Part shown: positions 23,008-34,636 of the stretch, one piece after another
Position numbering within the stretch: the stretch's first letter is position 1
How the letters are laid out: the number at the start of each line of letters is the position of its first letter
NCBI GenBank assembly: GCA_963854735.1
Contig: OY978099.1
Coordinates: 1 to 64,000, forward strand
DNA length: 64,000 nucleotides
Source of the DNA: Marvania coccoides
Lineage: Eukaryota; Chlorophyta; Trebouxiophyceae; Chlorellales; Chlorellaceae
Direction of reading: 5' to 3'
The notes under the pieces: generated by a model
Databases searched by the model: none
Told to the model about the DNA's origin: nothing
What the model saw: the letters and a program-made list of their open reading frames with translations, nothing else
Made by a program: the position numbers and the translations under genes

Positions 23008-24917
23008 CTACGCTCGCTCCAAAGTCGACTGATCCATCTGCGGCATGTTCCTGCCCTCTGGCGCCTCCGCAAACCTGCGCATTCTCAAGAATGTATGCAG
23101 CCTGGTTGCCACCGCGCGTGCGTCTGCGTCTCCAGCCTCCGCCAGCTCCGCCAGAAAATCGCGCTCCACCGCCGTCAGCAGCTTCATAAACTGCCCCCGA
23201 TACACCACCGACATCTTGAACCCTGCCACCTTGAGGAACGCGTCCAGCGCCACGGCGGTGAGCCTGTTGGCTGGCAGCGCGTTCAGCAGCCGCGCCAGGT
23301 AGGCCCACGCGAGGTGGATGCCGTGGGGGTTGGCTGGGTTGTCACTCTGCGTGATGGCGGCGTATAGCATGACGTACCCCTGCATGCGCCCCACATACTC
23401 GTCGGTCGACTCGATGGTCTGCGCACCACCGTCCTCCTCGGTGGTGATCTTGTACTGCAGCAGCCGCAGGTACTCGGTCTCGTCGCCCCCAGCCCTGAAT
23501 CCAAAGTACTGAGGCACCACCAGCGGGCACGCCTCGTGCAGCCTGCCCGCCATCAGCTCCACGAACTCAGGGTGCGCAGATGCCACCGCCACCGCCACCT
23601 CTGCCAGCGGAAACGCAAACGCGTGCAGCCGCGTGATCTGCACCTCGCACTGGCTCAGCAACTTGTTGGCCAGGGTGAGCAGCGCGTAGGTGCGCTGCAC
23701 CCCCGTGTGCTGCCCCACAAAGCCCATCAGCGCCTGCGCTTTCTGGCGCACCTGGTCCAGCGTGGCCGAGATCTGCTGCACGTTCAGGGTGACAAACTTG
23801 TCGATGGAGCGCTTGACGTCCCGCATGCTGCGGTCCTCCACAAAGGGGCGCACGGCCTCCCTCGCTGCCGCCAGCCGCTCTGCGCATTGATTTCGGAACT
23901 CGGCAGCGCCGCTGGAAATGCTGCAAATTCCGTGCTGCGTGCTGCCTTCTGCGGGCGCCGCTGCAGCTGCGGCGGCGGCAGCGGCGGCGGCCGCTTGCTG
24001 ATGTTGTTTGTGTAGCTGATTGGCGGCTTCCTGCTTCGCATGCTTCTCCGCTGCAGCTCTAGCCGTCTCCTCCGCCGCCGTGGCCGCCGCCGCCTGCTCT
24101 GCCCTGGCTCTGGCTTGTGCAGCTGCAGCATCATCGGCTGCCCGCTCCGCCTCTGCACGTGCCACCGCCTCCAGTTTTTGAGCGTTGCGCTCCGCTTCCT
24201 GGTCGTGCCGCCTGCGCAGCATGCCAAGCTCCTTCTCACACCTCTGGTGCCGCCGCGCCTCTGATGCCGCGTCTGTGGCTTCCAAATCGTTGATATCCTC
24301 CTCCCGCTGCCGTGCTGCCACTGCCGCCGCCGCCTGCTCATCGTTCTGGATGGCCAGCATGGAGCGCTGGAAGTCTGCCGTCTTGCGCAGCACATTGAGC
24401 TGCAGCTGCATACCCAGATGTGCTGTGACCTCCGTCAACGCCACCTCGAGCGCAGCGGCAGGGCGGACACTGGCTCCCAAGCTGGATCGTCGTCGACTCT
24501 GCACTGCGGGCTCCTCGCCATCCTCAGCATCGCTGTCGCTCAAACCAGAGGGCGCATGGAGCGAGAATGAGGCTGCATGCCTTGATATCTCGACGACAGC
24601 ACCTTCTTCGTCGCTGCTATCCGCTGCTGTTGGGACACAAAATCGCCCAGGAGTCCTCTCTGCGGAAATAAAACAATTCGAAATTGGTTGGCATGAAGCA
24701 TTTGCATGCGCCAAAAGCATGTGATCATCCCAAGCGCACCTCTTCGTTGAGCTGGGGAGCCATCGAGCCTGCCTGAAACGGAAGGATGGCGTTGATAAGC
24801 TGGATGGGAACGTCCGCTGTAGCTGCGCTCAAATGAAACGGAAGCGGGCAGCAGCGGCTGGTGGGAGGCAGGGACGCTGGCAGGGCCGACGGTTGGCGGT
24901 ACGGCAGGCGATGCCAT
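23008..24917 (-). CDS. GLE1: mRNA export factor GLE1
   Basis: Exons 24740-24917 and 23008-24659 give 609 aa; the 80-bp intron keeps frame. GLE1 sits at the cytoplasmic face of the nuclear pore, where with inositol hexakisphosphate it activates the DEAD-box helicase DBP5 to release exported mRNPs. The N-terminal third is low complexity. Residues ~200-330 are a long charged coiled coil rich in Ala, Glu and Arg, ending in a run of about 14 alanines. The C-terminal GLE1 domain (~340-590) shows the family hallmarks ECP-like HEACPLVVPQY, GYVMLYAA, NPHGIHLAW, LLNALPANRLTAVALDAFLKVAG and FMKLL. Its length is close to plant GLE1. The alanine run lies on a GC-rich trinucleotide tract (about 23955-23990). 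Confidence 0.85.
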
Positions 24918-26123
24918 AAAGGTAAAAACTGATGCAAAGCGAAGCCCCCGAGGCCAACCGCTCGCTGATCAAATGTGAAGTAATTGATGTGCGCTACGTT
25001 ACAGCGGCCCGCTGGCACCCATAAGACCCGGATTTTATAACACCCTGAGGCCACAATAGCCTTTCAGAAGGTGCCAGAGGCCTTGCCAATTTTAAAAACT
25101 TGATAAAAAAAAAAGATCGAACGCGTTTTCACTGCAGGGAGAATGAATATAGAGGATTTGAAAATGCAAGAATTAAAAATTTGCAATGGAGGCTAGTGAG
25201 CGCGAGCAAAGTGGGAGAAAAAAACACTGATTTCGCTAACAAGTCATTTTTTTTGTTTAATTACAAAGAGAAAAGGCAGCTGTTGCTCGCCAATCATTGA
25301 ATACGCTCTTCGTTGCTGTAGAAGATTGCACCATTAATGGAGTGATGCGGTCTTTGAGATGTTTTTAATGTTATATTTTACAAAAGGCTGCAGACCCTGA
25401 TGCATTAATGATGCAATAGCTAAAAGTCGAGCGTTGCTTCCCATCAAGGACTTCATTTAGAAATTGTTCGCTGCACGTGGATGCGAGGAAGGGAATTACC
25501 ACCGCAGCCATTATGGAGAACTTGAGTAAAAAGTGCACGCTGCTGCAACCAAATCAAGCCTGAATATTAAAGCAAAATGATATGCACGCATGTTGGGCAA
25601 ATTTGTATTAAAGACTTTTTTTTTTCTTTCGAAAAGCTGTTGTATAAATAATGGTGCCGGCTTTCTTGGTTAATTCAGCATTCTCACCCGACCACACCCC
25701 TAACACAGAATGTGTTAACGCCATGCCAACAGCTCTGGTATTAGATCTGCCCTCGGGGGAGTGAGTGCCCCTGGCCAGCTTCCCATGGGAAGTCGAGCGG
25801 CAGCAGACCTGGGAATCCTCAAGGCGTCCAAGGGCTGCGCCTTGCTCTTCTTCTGTGCCCTCATAATAAATAAATTTCAATTATCTTTGTTTTAATTGTA
25901 TAGCTGGGACCTATTTTAAAAAATGTATCGTGTAAACGTAGCTGCTTGCCTGCATGAGCTTAAACTATGGAGCAGGCCCCTGCTACCATACAGTTCAGCG
26001 GGAGACTTCAACCTTTGAAAATCGAAAGGAGAATGTGGCATACTCAGCATGTCATGGACGATAAAAACAGCTTGTAGTGATAGGGGTACCGACTGCTGGC
26101 GCCCCCCTCCCCGGACTCTTAAC

Positions 26124-26158
26124 GAGCTTAATTATAATTGGGGTTTACTGGGCATATG
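26124..26158 (+). repeat. Dispersed hairpin element, diverged copy A
   Basis: GAGCTTAATTAT and GGGCATATG, separated by the same spacing as in copies B (29759) and C (42516). The region between them matches at about half the positions, so this is an older relative of the other two. Confidence 0.5.
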
Positions 26159-26313
26159 GGAGGGGGGGGAATCAGCACGCCAGTGATGTGATATTTGGGA
26201 AGGGCAGGCGGCCTATTGATGGCTTGACGCCTTGCCACAGCTAGGGCTCACATAGCATCATGCGAAGCCTTTGAGGGCCATAAAGCAGCCCTTTCGGTAC
26301 CCCTTTGGTAGGT

Positions 26314-26351
26314 GGTTGAAGAGAGAGGGGGTACCCCCTCTCTCTTCAACC
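26314..26351. repeat. 38-bp perfect palindrome
   Basis: GGTTGAAGAGAGAGGGGG is followed directly by its exact reverse complement, sharing a GGTACC centre, with no loop. Such a sequence can extrude as a cruciform or fold as a hairpin RNA. Confidence 0.95.
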
Positions 26352-26555
26352 CCCCTTTTCCCCTCATGAAAATAATTGAAGATTTCTTCAAGCCACCCAA
26401 AGCTCGACATATAAGCATATTTGCGTATTTTTTGTTTCAATAGTTTTGAATTCGCGCGTGTTTGTCATTCTTTGGCGGTTTCCTTGTTTGTTTGGTCTAT
26501 AGCTTTTGATTATTCTAATTTATTCAACGGGATCTCTCTCTAAAATAAATAAATA

Positions 26556-27443
26556 ATGGGCCGGATTGGCAAGAGAGCTGGTTCTACGAAGCTTTGGATT
26601 GTGTCTTTTTGTCTCCTTGCCGGATGCGTGGCGCTCATCAGCAAACGATTTTCCCCCATTTTCGATGAATCGGGCACCAAGGTGCAGGTCGCTCTGGTCG
26701 CCTTTGCTTTGGGAGAGGAAGAAAATTATGCGCAGTACTTCAAGGACAGCCACATGACCTACGCCCGGCGGCACAATTACGACTACATCATCATCAGGGA
26801 CGTTCTCGACGCCAACGTCACGGTTCTGGACAAACCCAAAGACATGTACGCGATGCAGAAGCTGCTGGTTTTCTCTCAGTCGTGGAGTTCGAACTACGAG
26901 TACATCATTTTGGTGGAGTACGACGTGTTCATCACTTGCAACGCGCCGGCTGTTCACACCGCCACCAACTTTGGGACTCTTGTGGGCGTGGCAAACGAGT
27001 TTTCGCAGCCGACGGAGGAGATCCGATTGAAGATCCAGTCTGACGAGGGCTGGGAGAAGAACGCTCCCGAGTACTACGCCCTGGGTGGCCTGACTATCAA
27101 CACCACCGCGGTTTTAAATACCGGACTCATCGTGGCACAGCCGGCGCTGCACGGCACCTTCTTTGAGAACATGTACTATCGTTACTTCGACCAAGCCATC
27201 GGCCACCCCCGCGGGCCCCACTTTGTGCAGGCAGCGATTGGTTATGAGCTGCAGACCAAAAATATGTACGCCGTGCTTCCTAACGAGTACAACGCCATTT
27301 GGTTCTTCTACAGCAAGGCCCCCATGGAGTTTGAAGAGTACCAGCAGCGCAACTTCTTTTTGAACTTTGGCGGCAACTTCCAACTCGACCGAATTCCGGC
27401 CCTCAAGGAGAGCCAGATATGCCTGACGCCGCCAGCGCACTGA
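26556..27443 (+). CDS. Type II membrane nucleotide-diphospho-sugar transferase-like protein
   Basis: Single-exon gene, 295 aa. Basic start (GRIGKRAGSTK) and a hydrophobic helix (~12-30) fit a Golgi type II protein. The catalytic part begins with VALVAFALGEEENYAQYFKD, then HNYDYIIIRD and YEYIILVEYDVFI (~110-125), where an acidic pair takes the place of the D-x-D metal site of GT34/GT77-like GT-A enzymes. LNTGLIVAQPA (~190-200) is the typical NTG-loop of this fold. I infer a retaining or inverting GT-A sugar transferase of the secretory pathway; substrate unknown. It is the third intron-free type II glycosyltransferase-like gene within 10 kb. Confidence 0.65.
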   Translation: MGRIGKRAGSTKLWIVSFCLLAGCVALISKRFSPIFDESGTKVQVALVAFALGEEENYAQYFKDSHMTYARRHNYDYIIIRDVLDANVTVLDKPKDMYAMQKLLVFSQSWSSNYEYIILVEYDVFITCNAPAVHTATNFGTLVGVANEFSQPTEEIRLKIQSDEGWEKNAPEYYALGGLTINTTAVLNTGLIVAQPALHGTFFENMYYRYFDQAIGHPRGPHFVQAAIGYELQTKNMYAVLPNEYNAIWFFYSKAPMEFEEYQQRNFFLNFGGNFQLDRIPALKESQICLTPPAH

Positions 27444-28696
27444 CTGACATTTCAATAGACGATTGTGATGATGATATACAGTGCATTTGATTTTTTATCT
27501 TCCTCGATAGTCACAGTTATAGCTTAAGCTTTCTTCTTTTCGTTCTTTAGAGATATACATACGTAGAACATGCCAATTCGCGTTCTTTTATTGTTATACT
27601 GTTTAGAAATGCGGCAAACCCCGTGCAGAGATGGCTGCCTCAAATGAATACTTTTTGTAGTCTACACTATTATTCGCCTACGTAGGTATACCGTCGGCTG
27701 TTTCATTCGGAATGTAACACATGAAACACGTACTTTATTTCTGCGTTCGCAGCTCGGAACACCGCACCAGAATTATTTTCAAAGCCGAGACGTGGCGATC
27801 GGCAGTACACGGCCCAGTCAGTCGTATAGTTCACCAGAGGAAAATGATGCAGACGAGACGACTGGCATGAATAGGTAAAAAAGCACCTTTGCCAGGCATC
27901 CAGCTTCAAGCAGAGCAACAATAAATTAAGGGGAAAGCGGGTTCCTATGCATTTCCTGGATGGTAGAAGGTTTGCAGGTTTTGTAATCGTCAACGGCCCC
28001 TACAGTGGGCGCTCACAAAAGCGTCCCTAAAGGCGCCGTGCCACCCCCGCTACAGTATGGCAAATTCCCCTCATCCGCAAGTTCACCCTCAGTTACTGGG
28101 GACGTACGGACACAGCACACGAGCTGCTACTACTGGTGCCCTAAAACCCTAAAGCTGCTACTACTGGTACCTGATAGAATGGTGCCCCATTCTCCGTTGG
28201 GGGGAGTTAAAGTGAGAAAATCACTTCCATTTGGAGTAGTGGATGAGCCCTTGACCTCACTTTCAAGATAATGAACTTTGGTGGGTGCTGCCTCCAACCC
28301 ACCCAAAATGTTGCAAACAATCAGCTGGGTTTCAGAGCGCCCATGCCCCCATCATCATCTTCTCTGGGGCAGCACACTAGAAGTACGCGACAGCTCGTTG
28401 CTCCGCTGCTCACACAGTTGTCGCTATTTTTAAATTTTAACACTAGCTGATTTGTCTTTCGCTGCACTCGGCAGAATCGACACCGTGCAATTTTATAATA
28501 AATATCATAAATCACTGCGAGCATCGCCTATCCGAGAGCAATCCGCGTATGAATGAACCTCACCTGCAGGCTCGAAAGAAGAAAAGAGGGGGAAGAGAGA
28601 GGTGGGGGACACTTAGCTTTCCCGTCGCATTCGGAATAAAGCCCGCAGCAGAACGTACATTATCATTTTTAAGTTTCAAAGAAGCAGCCCAGCATC
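27444..28696. other. Intergenic region with an interstitial telomere repeat
   Basis: No gene seen. The one notable site, CCCTAAAACCCTAAA between two 15-bp direct repeats at 28123-28168, is listed separately. Confidence 0.5.
28123..28168 (+). repeat. Interstitial telomeric repeat flanked by a 15-bp direct repeat
   Basis: GCTGCTACTACTGGT occurs at 28123-28137 and again at 28154-28168. The 16 bp between them are GCCCTAAAACCCTAAA, two telomere-type units. The structure looks like telomere sequence captured in a staggered double-strand break, with the fill-in of the overhang producing the direct repeat. Confidence 0.85.
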
Positions 28697-29356
28697 ATGG
28701 TGGTGAACACGGTTCACGGCAGTCAAGATTTTTGGGCTAAATTTTACAGTGGATCCTCCGGCGACAACCCGCTGACAGACACCCCATCAACGTTTACCAC
28801 CTTTTGCACGCCGTTTATCACTAAAGATGGAGGGGCCCTGATCGAGTTTGGGTGCGGGAACGGCAGAGATGCGCGGCACTTTGCCTCAATGGGTCTCGAC
28901 TATGTCGGCGTGGATTCATGCCCAAGCGCCATTGCAAACTGCAAAAAATCCGGTCTTGAGCGCGCCACCTTCCACCAGGCTAGCTTCTGCGACAAGGACC
29001 TGGCCCCAGGCGACGAAGCTTTCGACTACGTCTACTCCCGCTTTGCCTTCCACTCGGTCACCGCTGCTGACGAAAGCGTAGCCATCGACAACATTCACCG
29101 TATCCTCAAGCCTGGCGGCCTCTGCTTCATGGAGGCGAGGACAGTGAACGACCCCCGCTGCGGCCGAGGCAGGCGGACTGGCCCCAACGAGTTCATCGAC
29201 ACTCACTACCGGCGGTTCTTGTGCTTGAAGGACGTCGCTTGCAGTTTCGAGCAGCACGGGTTCTCCTTGATTTCAGTCAACGAGGAGTACCATGCAGCAA
29301 GGTACCTCTCTGACCATGCTGTTGTCGTTCGGATCGTGGCACAGAAACTGCCATAA
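28697..29356 (+). CDS. Class I SAM-dependent methyltransferase
   Basis: Single-exon gene, 219 aa. Motif I is LIEFGCGNGRDARHF (~50-64), the glycine-rich SAM-binding loop. Motif II acidic residue is in YVGVDSC (~72). Post-I and later motifs are FDYVYSRFAFHSV (~112-124) and RILKPGGLCFMEAR (~137-150). The order and length fit a small-molecule methyltransferase of the Methyltransf_11/TehB/thiopurine type. No targeting peptide is evident, so it is probably cytosolic. The substrate cannot be inferred. Confidence 0.8.
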   Translation: MVVNTVHGSQDFWAKFYSGSSGDNPLTDTPSTFTTFCTPFITKDGGALIEFGCGNGRDARHFASMGLDYVGVDSCPSAIANCKKSGLERATFHQASFCDKDLAPGDEAFDYVYSRFAFHSVTAADESVAIDNIHRILKPGGLCFMEARTVNDPRCGRGRRTGPNEFIDTHYRRFLCLKDVACSFEQHGFSLISVNEEYHAARYLSDHAVVVRIVAQKLP

Positions 29357-30915
29357 TCTGCATGGCATTTTTCTTTTACAACTTTTTTAATTTCCCTAGA
29401 TATTTTTTGTAGTTATTTTTGTTTACATCTAATTCCCGTAACGTTTTCCCGCCGCCAAATATTGCGAACCCAACCTTCTTTTCCTTTTTCGCTGGCTAGT
29501 GTTCTCATTAGGATGTCATGGAGCTTATTCTACTTTTTCTTTTCTAACACACGGGTGTGTGAAGTTTATGGACCCTTTCTTATATATTTTTTTGTACACA
29601 TACTGCGACGGCAACGCCACAATCTACAGAAGAATTTGAATCGGTCTTTGATTGTGGTACACTCGATAAGGGACTGGACGAGGGAAACCTTTGAGTAGGA
29701 ACTGTGCACCTACTATAGGGCGTCGTCCCCCTTGGGTCTCTTTAAATCTTATTTTTGTTGAGAAATAAGACTGAGCTTAATTATCCTCGGTGCTTATCGG
29801 GCATATGAAAAAAATCTACTTTTTTTCTGTTCTACTTTTCTTTGATTACAAAAACGTCGTCTTTTTTTTCCAACACAAAAAAACTGTGCATGATTTCCCC
29901 CTTTTCATAGTGTTCAAAATATCTGCAATGTCTGCCAATTGTATATGCCATAGGGCTTAACACATGTAAGGAACTTACAGGGTGTCCTTTCTAGAGAACA
30001 GGTGGCGCCAAGAATGGTTTATGTTGTGCTAGGATATTGCCGCTCTGCGTTGCAGCTGCATGGAGAATTCTACTGAAAATAGCACGAGTAGTTGATTGCA
30101 TGGCCACTGTTTCAAGAAGTTAATGCAGTAAAAGCTGTCCATATACAAGATGCACTAACCACAATGAATCTCGACCACGCACTCGGTTAGAATGCCTGTG
30201 GACTGCGGAGCACGCGCAGAAGCGGGCTGACAAAATGCACGGATAGTGGGCGCGGAAGAATTATTTGAAAGATGCAGCAGTTTCAGATACTATTTTACTT
30301 CAAAAGATTATAAAAAAAAGTTTAATTTCCCATTCTTACAAGTTTCAGGTTTCATTTTTGCATAGGGTTGTTTGGAGGTTTGGAGGTTTTACATATGGTT
30401 GTAACGTCTACTACCAAGGTTGGTGCAAGCCGACGTGCCACTCACCCCGCCACAGTAAGGCAGCTCCCCTTCCATCCGCTGGTTAAACCTCAGTTCCTGG
30501 AGACTGGGAGTCCGCGCCCAGCAGAGAGCAATTATTACGAATCGATAAACAGAGGATTAAAACTAATTGCAAGCATGCAATACAGAATGTTAAAAAAGCT
30601 CATGAAACTGCGCTTTTAATATTTACGAAAATAGCATTGCCAATCTTTCGAAGAGCCGCAGACCTTGAATCAGCCAAGCAATGGAAAGGGCTGCGGATCT
30701 AGTTTCAGGTAATCATTTGTCGCTGGGTGGCCCAAATGCCTCACACTTGTGTCGAAGAAGAAAAAAGGGTGGGATTTACACCAACAGCAGGAAATAAAAT
30801 TCTTTATAATTAAGTATCGTTTAAATATGGCCCCATAAAATGTGTAAGTTAGGTTGTAGCTGAAAAAGAAAGGGAAGGGAAAGAATCATCGAATAGTCAT
30901 TAGCCGTTCTACGTT
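29357..30915. other. AT-rich intergenic region with hairpin element B
   Basis: No gene recognised in about 1.5 kb. It is rich in T and A runs. Element B at 29759-29809 is listed separately. Confidence 0.5.
29759..29809 (+). repeat. Dispersed 51-nt hairpin element, copy B
   Basis: Identical to copy C (42516-42566) at 49 of 51 positions. ACTGAG and CTCGGT can pair around a 10-nt loop. The T-to-C difference inside this stem keeps pairing (G-T versus G-C). Confidence 0.85.
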
Positions 30916-32126
30916 CTACGGCGACAGCGCAATGGGCCTGAAGCCTCCGCTCTCGACGTGCATGTCGCGCTTGGCCAGGTGCAGGTCCTCCTCCACCATC
31001 TCCCTCACCAGCTCCGTGAACTTGGTCTTGGGCGTCCACCCCAGGATCTCCTTGGCCTCGGTGGAGTCGCCCAGCAGGGTCTCGACCTCGGTGGGGCGGA
31101 AGTACCGCTCGTCCACCGCCACAAAAGTCTTGCCAGTCTCTGGGTTGTACCCCTCCAGGCTGAGGTCCTCGCCGCGCCACGCCAGGGGCAGCTCCAGCAC
31201 GCGGCACGCCTCCTCGACGAATTCTTTGACGGAGTACTGCTCGCCGGTGGAGATGACAAAGTCACGGGGCTCCTTCTGCTGCAGCATGAGCCACTGCATC
31301 TCCACGTAGTCGCGGGCATGGCCCCAGTCCCGCCGAGCGTCCATGTTGCCAAGGTACAGGCAGTCCAGCTGGTTGACTTTGATGCGCGCCAGGGCGCGGG
31401 TGATCTTGCGGGTGACAAAGGTCTCGCCGCGCAGAGGGGACTCGTGGTTGAAGAGGACGCCGTTGCAGGCAAAGATGCCGTATGCCTCGCGGTAGTTGAC
31501 TGTGATCCAGTAGGCGTACAGCTTGGCCACGCCGTAGGGGGAGCGGGGGTAGAAGGGGGTGGTGATGCGTTGGGGCACCTCCTGCACCTTGCCAAACAGT
31601 TCAGAGGTCGACGCCTGGTAGAACTTGCAGGTCTTCTCCAGGCCGCAGATGCGGATGGCCTCCAGCAGGCGCAGGGTGCCCACGGCGTCGGTGTCGGCAG
31701 TGTACTCGGGGCACTCAAAGGAGACGGCCACGTGGCTCATGGCACCCAGGTTGTAAATCTCATCTGGCTTGACCTGCTGGACGATGCGCACCAGATTGAG
31801 CGAATCGGTGAGATCTCCGTAGTGCAGGTGAAGACGGCCACCCTGGAACTGCGGCTCGCTGTACAGATGGTCGATGCGCGCGGTGTTTAGCAGGGAAGAT
31901 CGACGTTTGATGCCGTGCACCTCGTAGCCCTTAGTCAGCAGCAATTCGGCCAGGTAGGCACCATCCTACGCGTTCACAGCACAAGAAACAGGTCAAAACA
32001 GGTGTAAATTGTCATTCTTGCCAACGATCCCCTCCCAAAAGATCTCAACAATTTTCCCGCGTCCCCTACCTGGCCAGTGATGCCAGTGATGAGCGCCTTC
32101 TTCCTGGGTTCCACCGGAGTCGCCAT
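30916..32126 (-). CDS. GMD: GDP-mannose 4,6-dehydratase
   Basis: Exons 32070-32126 and 30916-31965 give 368 aa; the 104-bp intron splits the nucleotide-binding motif GITGQ-DGAY cleanly at phase 0. The enzyme converts GDP-D-mannose to GDP-4-keto-6-deoxy-D-mannose, the first step of GDP-L-fucose synthesis, in the cytosol with NADP. Visible family features: GxxGxxG near residue 14, [30 protein letters not shown] with the active-site Thr/Ser and Glu (~130), [12 protein letters not shown] with the catalytic Tyr-x3-Lys (~155), and [21 protein letters not shown] (~305-325). The length is normal for the family. It could supply the fucosyltransferase-like gene at 17124 (inference). Confidence 0.95.
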
Positions 32127-33280
32127 TGTATCAAAAAATTAAGCTGAATAAACGTAGCTGGCACAAAAAGCGACGTATAAGGAAGAAAGGTTGGGTCTTC
32201 CCCCCCAATTTTTCTAAACCACCACGGGGGGAGGGGTCACAAAGCCCGCTGCCCGCGCAGCGGTGCGCTGTATTTTTGTGCAGTCGCAGAGGGTTCAGGC
32301 ATCCAGACGTCAGAATGTGGCTGGAGGTGCCAGGGCACGCATGCAAGGCCGCCAAACGCTCCCCGGGGCAAAGGCGGTCATGTGTCTGTGCGCCCATGCA
32401 GCTGGATATGCGTGCAAAGGAGGGGTGAAAATAACACGGAAATGCATTACACCGTTGATGCGACGCTTTCTGTAGGAGGTGTAGGTGGTTGGGGGTAGTG
32501 CAAGAACTCTGACAGCGGCAACAGCACGGCCGGAGCATGCACCAGCATTTCCCGGCCACTAATCCACTACAAGAACGGTTGGTATGCAGAGCGTTCAAAT
32601 TTTGAATAGAAACAATCCAGCAATGTGGAGGAGAGAGCCTTTGTGAGGCTACTGTTTAAGTTATTAAATTTCTCCCGCTGTCTGTCAACGAATTGGCGAG
32701 CATTTCCGAGGCCCTGGGACTATGTACTTGAGAGTATTCAATCCAAACGATGCAATGCTATCTTGAGAGTAATGAGCTGCTGGTGTTCTTCCTCCCCAGT
32801 TGGCAGTCCCCACAAAGCAGAGTTCGAATGTCATATAGACACTAAAATGCAGCTCGAATATCCCCTGGTTATTCCCAAGAAGAAACAATTCCACCTCAAT
32901 TTTGTCTGCTGCACCATCGAAAACCTTCAAAGCCGAAGCAAGCAGCGCAAGTTCTTCCCCGCCCCAGCTTCTGTTTCTCCTAGCTGCGCTCCACCCTCTG
33001 ATCAGCAGCAATGTGAAATTGCCTGCTCACTTCAACTTTGTTACTTCAGAGTACTGTGGTTCTAAAAAGAAAGTCTTGCAACCGCAGCAAACACAGTGTG
33101 TGCTAAAAATAAACAGAATGAAAGAAATTGTAGTTGTAGATGTAGTTGACGGGTGTCATTCGTGTTATAAAACGCAAAATGAAATAGCTGCTACCTATGG
33201 CTAACTAATTGTGAATTACCAGTCAATCCCTGCTCGCTCCGGCACCGCCACCGCCCCCAAACTTGTTCCCCTCGATGAAA
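32127..33280. other. Intergenic region between GMD and UROD
   Basis: No gene seen. The small open frames are not protein-like and lack splice support. It should contain the GMD promoter and the UROD 3' UTR. Confidence 0.5.
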
Positions 33281-34636
33281 CTAGAGTCGTGCCATGTCCA
33301 CCGACTTTGCGACCTCGAAAAAGTGGGCCACGTTCTCCTCGGGGGTGCCCTGCTGGATGCCGTGTCCCAGGTTCATCACGTGCCTCACTCCCGCCTGGTT
33401 GGCGGTCTTGATGGTCTCGTGGATGCGCTTGGTGATGGCGTCCTTGGAGCCAAACAGCACGCCGGCGTCCATGTTGCCCTGGTACGCAAACTGGGTGCCA
33501 GCGCGCACCACGCCCTCCGCCATGTCCACTGTGTGGCAGAGCGAGATGATGTCGGGGTTGCACGCGGCCATGCGCTCAACAAGTGCCCCGCTGTTTGAGA
33601 TGTACAGGATGATGGGCAGGTCGGGGCACTGCTTCTTGGCCTCGCGGATGATGTAGGCCAGGTAGGGGCCCGCAAACACGTCAAAGTCCATGGGGCTGAG
33701 CTGCGCCGCCCACGAGTCGAAGATCTGCACCGTCTGCGCGCCCGCGTCCGCCTGGTACTTGATGTAGGTAACCACGGCGTCGGCCAGCTTCTGCAGCAGA
33801 CCGTGCAGCACCGCTGGCTGCGAGTACATGAGCTTCTTGATGTGCGTGTAGTTCTTGGACATGCCGCCCTCCACGATGTAGGTGGCCAGCGTGAAGGGGG
33901 CGCCCACAAAGCCCAGCACGGTGGAGGCGTTGCCAACCTCGGCGCGCAGGCGGCGCAGGGCCTCTCCCACGTAGGGCACGCACTCCTCGGGCACCAGCGG
34001 CGTGACTGCGTCCACCTGGGCCATGGTGCGGATGGGGTCAAAGATGACGGGGCCCTTGCCGGCGGTGATGTCAAAGGGAATGTTCATGCCGGTGATGGGG
34101 GTGAGAATGTCGGAGAAAAGGATGACGCCGTCGGGCTGGAACGCGCGCCAAGGCTGCAGCGACACCTCCACGGCGATGTCGACGTTCTCGGAGCGCTCAC
34201 GGAAGGTGGTGTGCTTCTTGCACAGGTCCTGGTACACTTTCATGTACCGACCGGCCTGGCGCATCATCCACACGGGCGGGCGCTCAACGGCGTCGCCGCG
34301 CAGGGCGCGCAGCATGAGCGGCAGGTCCGCCGCCTGCAGCGGAGATCACATCACAGAGGTTTTAGAACTCAAAAGGGAAATGAGAAACACAGCTGCTGGG
34401 GCGAATAGGGATTTCCCGATTACAGGCGCGCACCTGGGCAGCAGCGTTGGCTCCCGAGGTCTCCACAGAGGCCACGGCGCTGACCTTGAGCGAGCTGCGG
34501 GAGGCATGGCGGGTCTGCGAGAAACAAGTGGGTGCTATTGTGAGCATTTCAGCATTGAATCTCAATGAAAACCATGTCGACTCACTGATTTGGCCACGCC
34601 AGGGGCATTTGGTTTGGGGACGCCGAGCTTCATCAT
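33281..34636 (-). CDS. UROD: Uroporphyrinogen decarboxylase, plastid-targeted
   Basis: Exons 34586-34636, 34434-34514 and 33281-34333, all in phase 0, give 394 aa. The enzyme removes four carboxyl groups from uroporphyrinogen III to make coproporphyrinogen III in the chlorophyll/haem pathway. Exons 1 and 2 encode a Ser/Ala/Arg-rich leader of about 44 aa ([33 protein letters not shown]), a typical plastid transit peptide. The mature part has [13 protein letters not shown] with the substrate-binding arginines, ILFSDILTP with the catalytic Asp, [17 protein letters not shown] and [15 protein letters not shown]. Length equals that of plant UROD. It is divergent from the plastid L4 gene, 298 bp apart. 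Confidence 0.95.

Larger units (their letters stand above)
24918..26555. other. Intergenic region with palindrome and hairpin element A
   Basis: No gene seen. Poly-A and poly-T tracts occur near 25107, 25247 and 25615. Two structured sites within it are listed separately (26124-26158 and 26314-26351). Confidence 0.5.

Noticed and set aside
32600..33200. Open frame of about 146 codons downstream of UROD
   Set aside because: Composition is not protein-like, there is no splice support and the sequence is AT-rich spacer.
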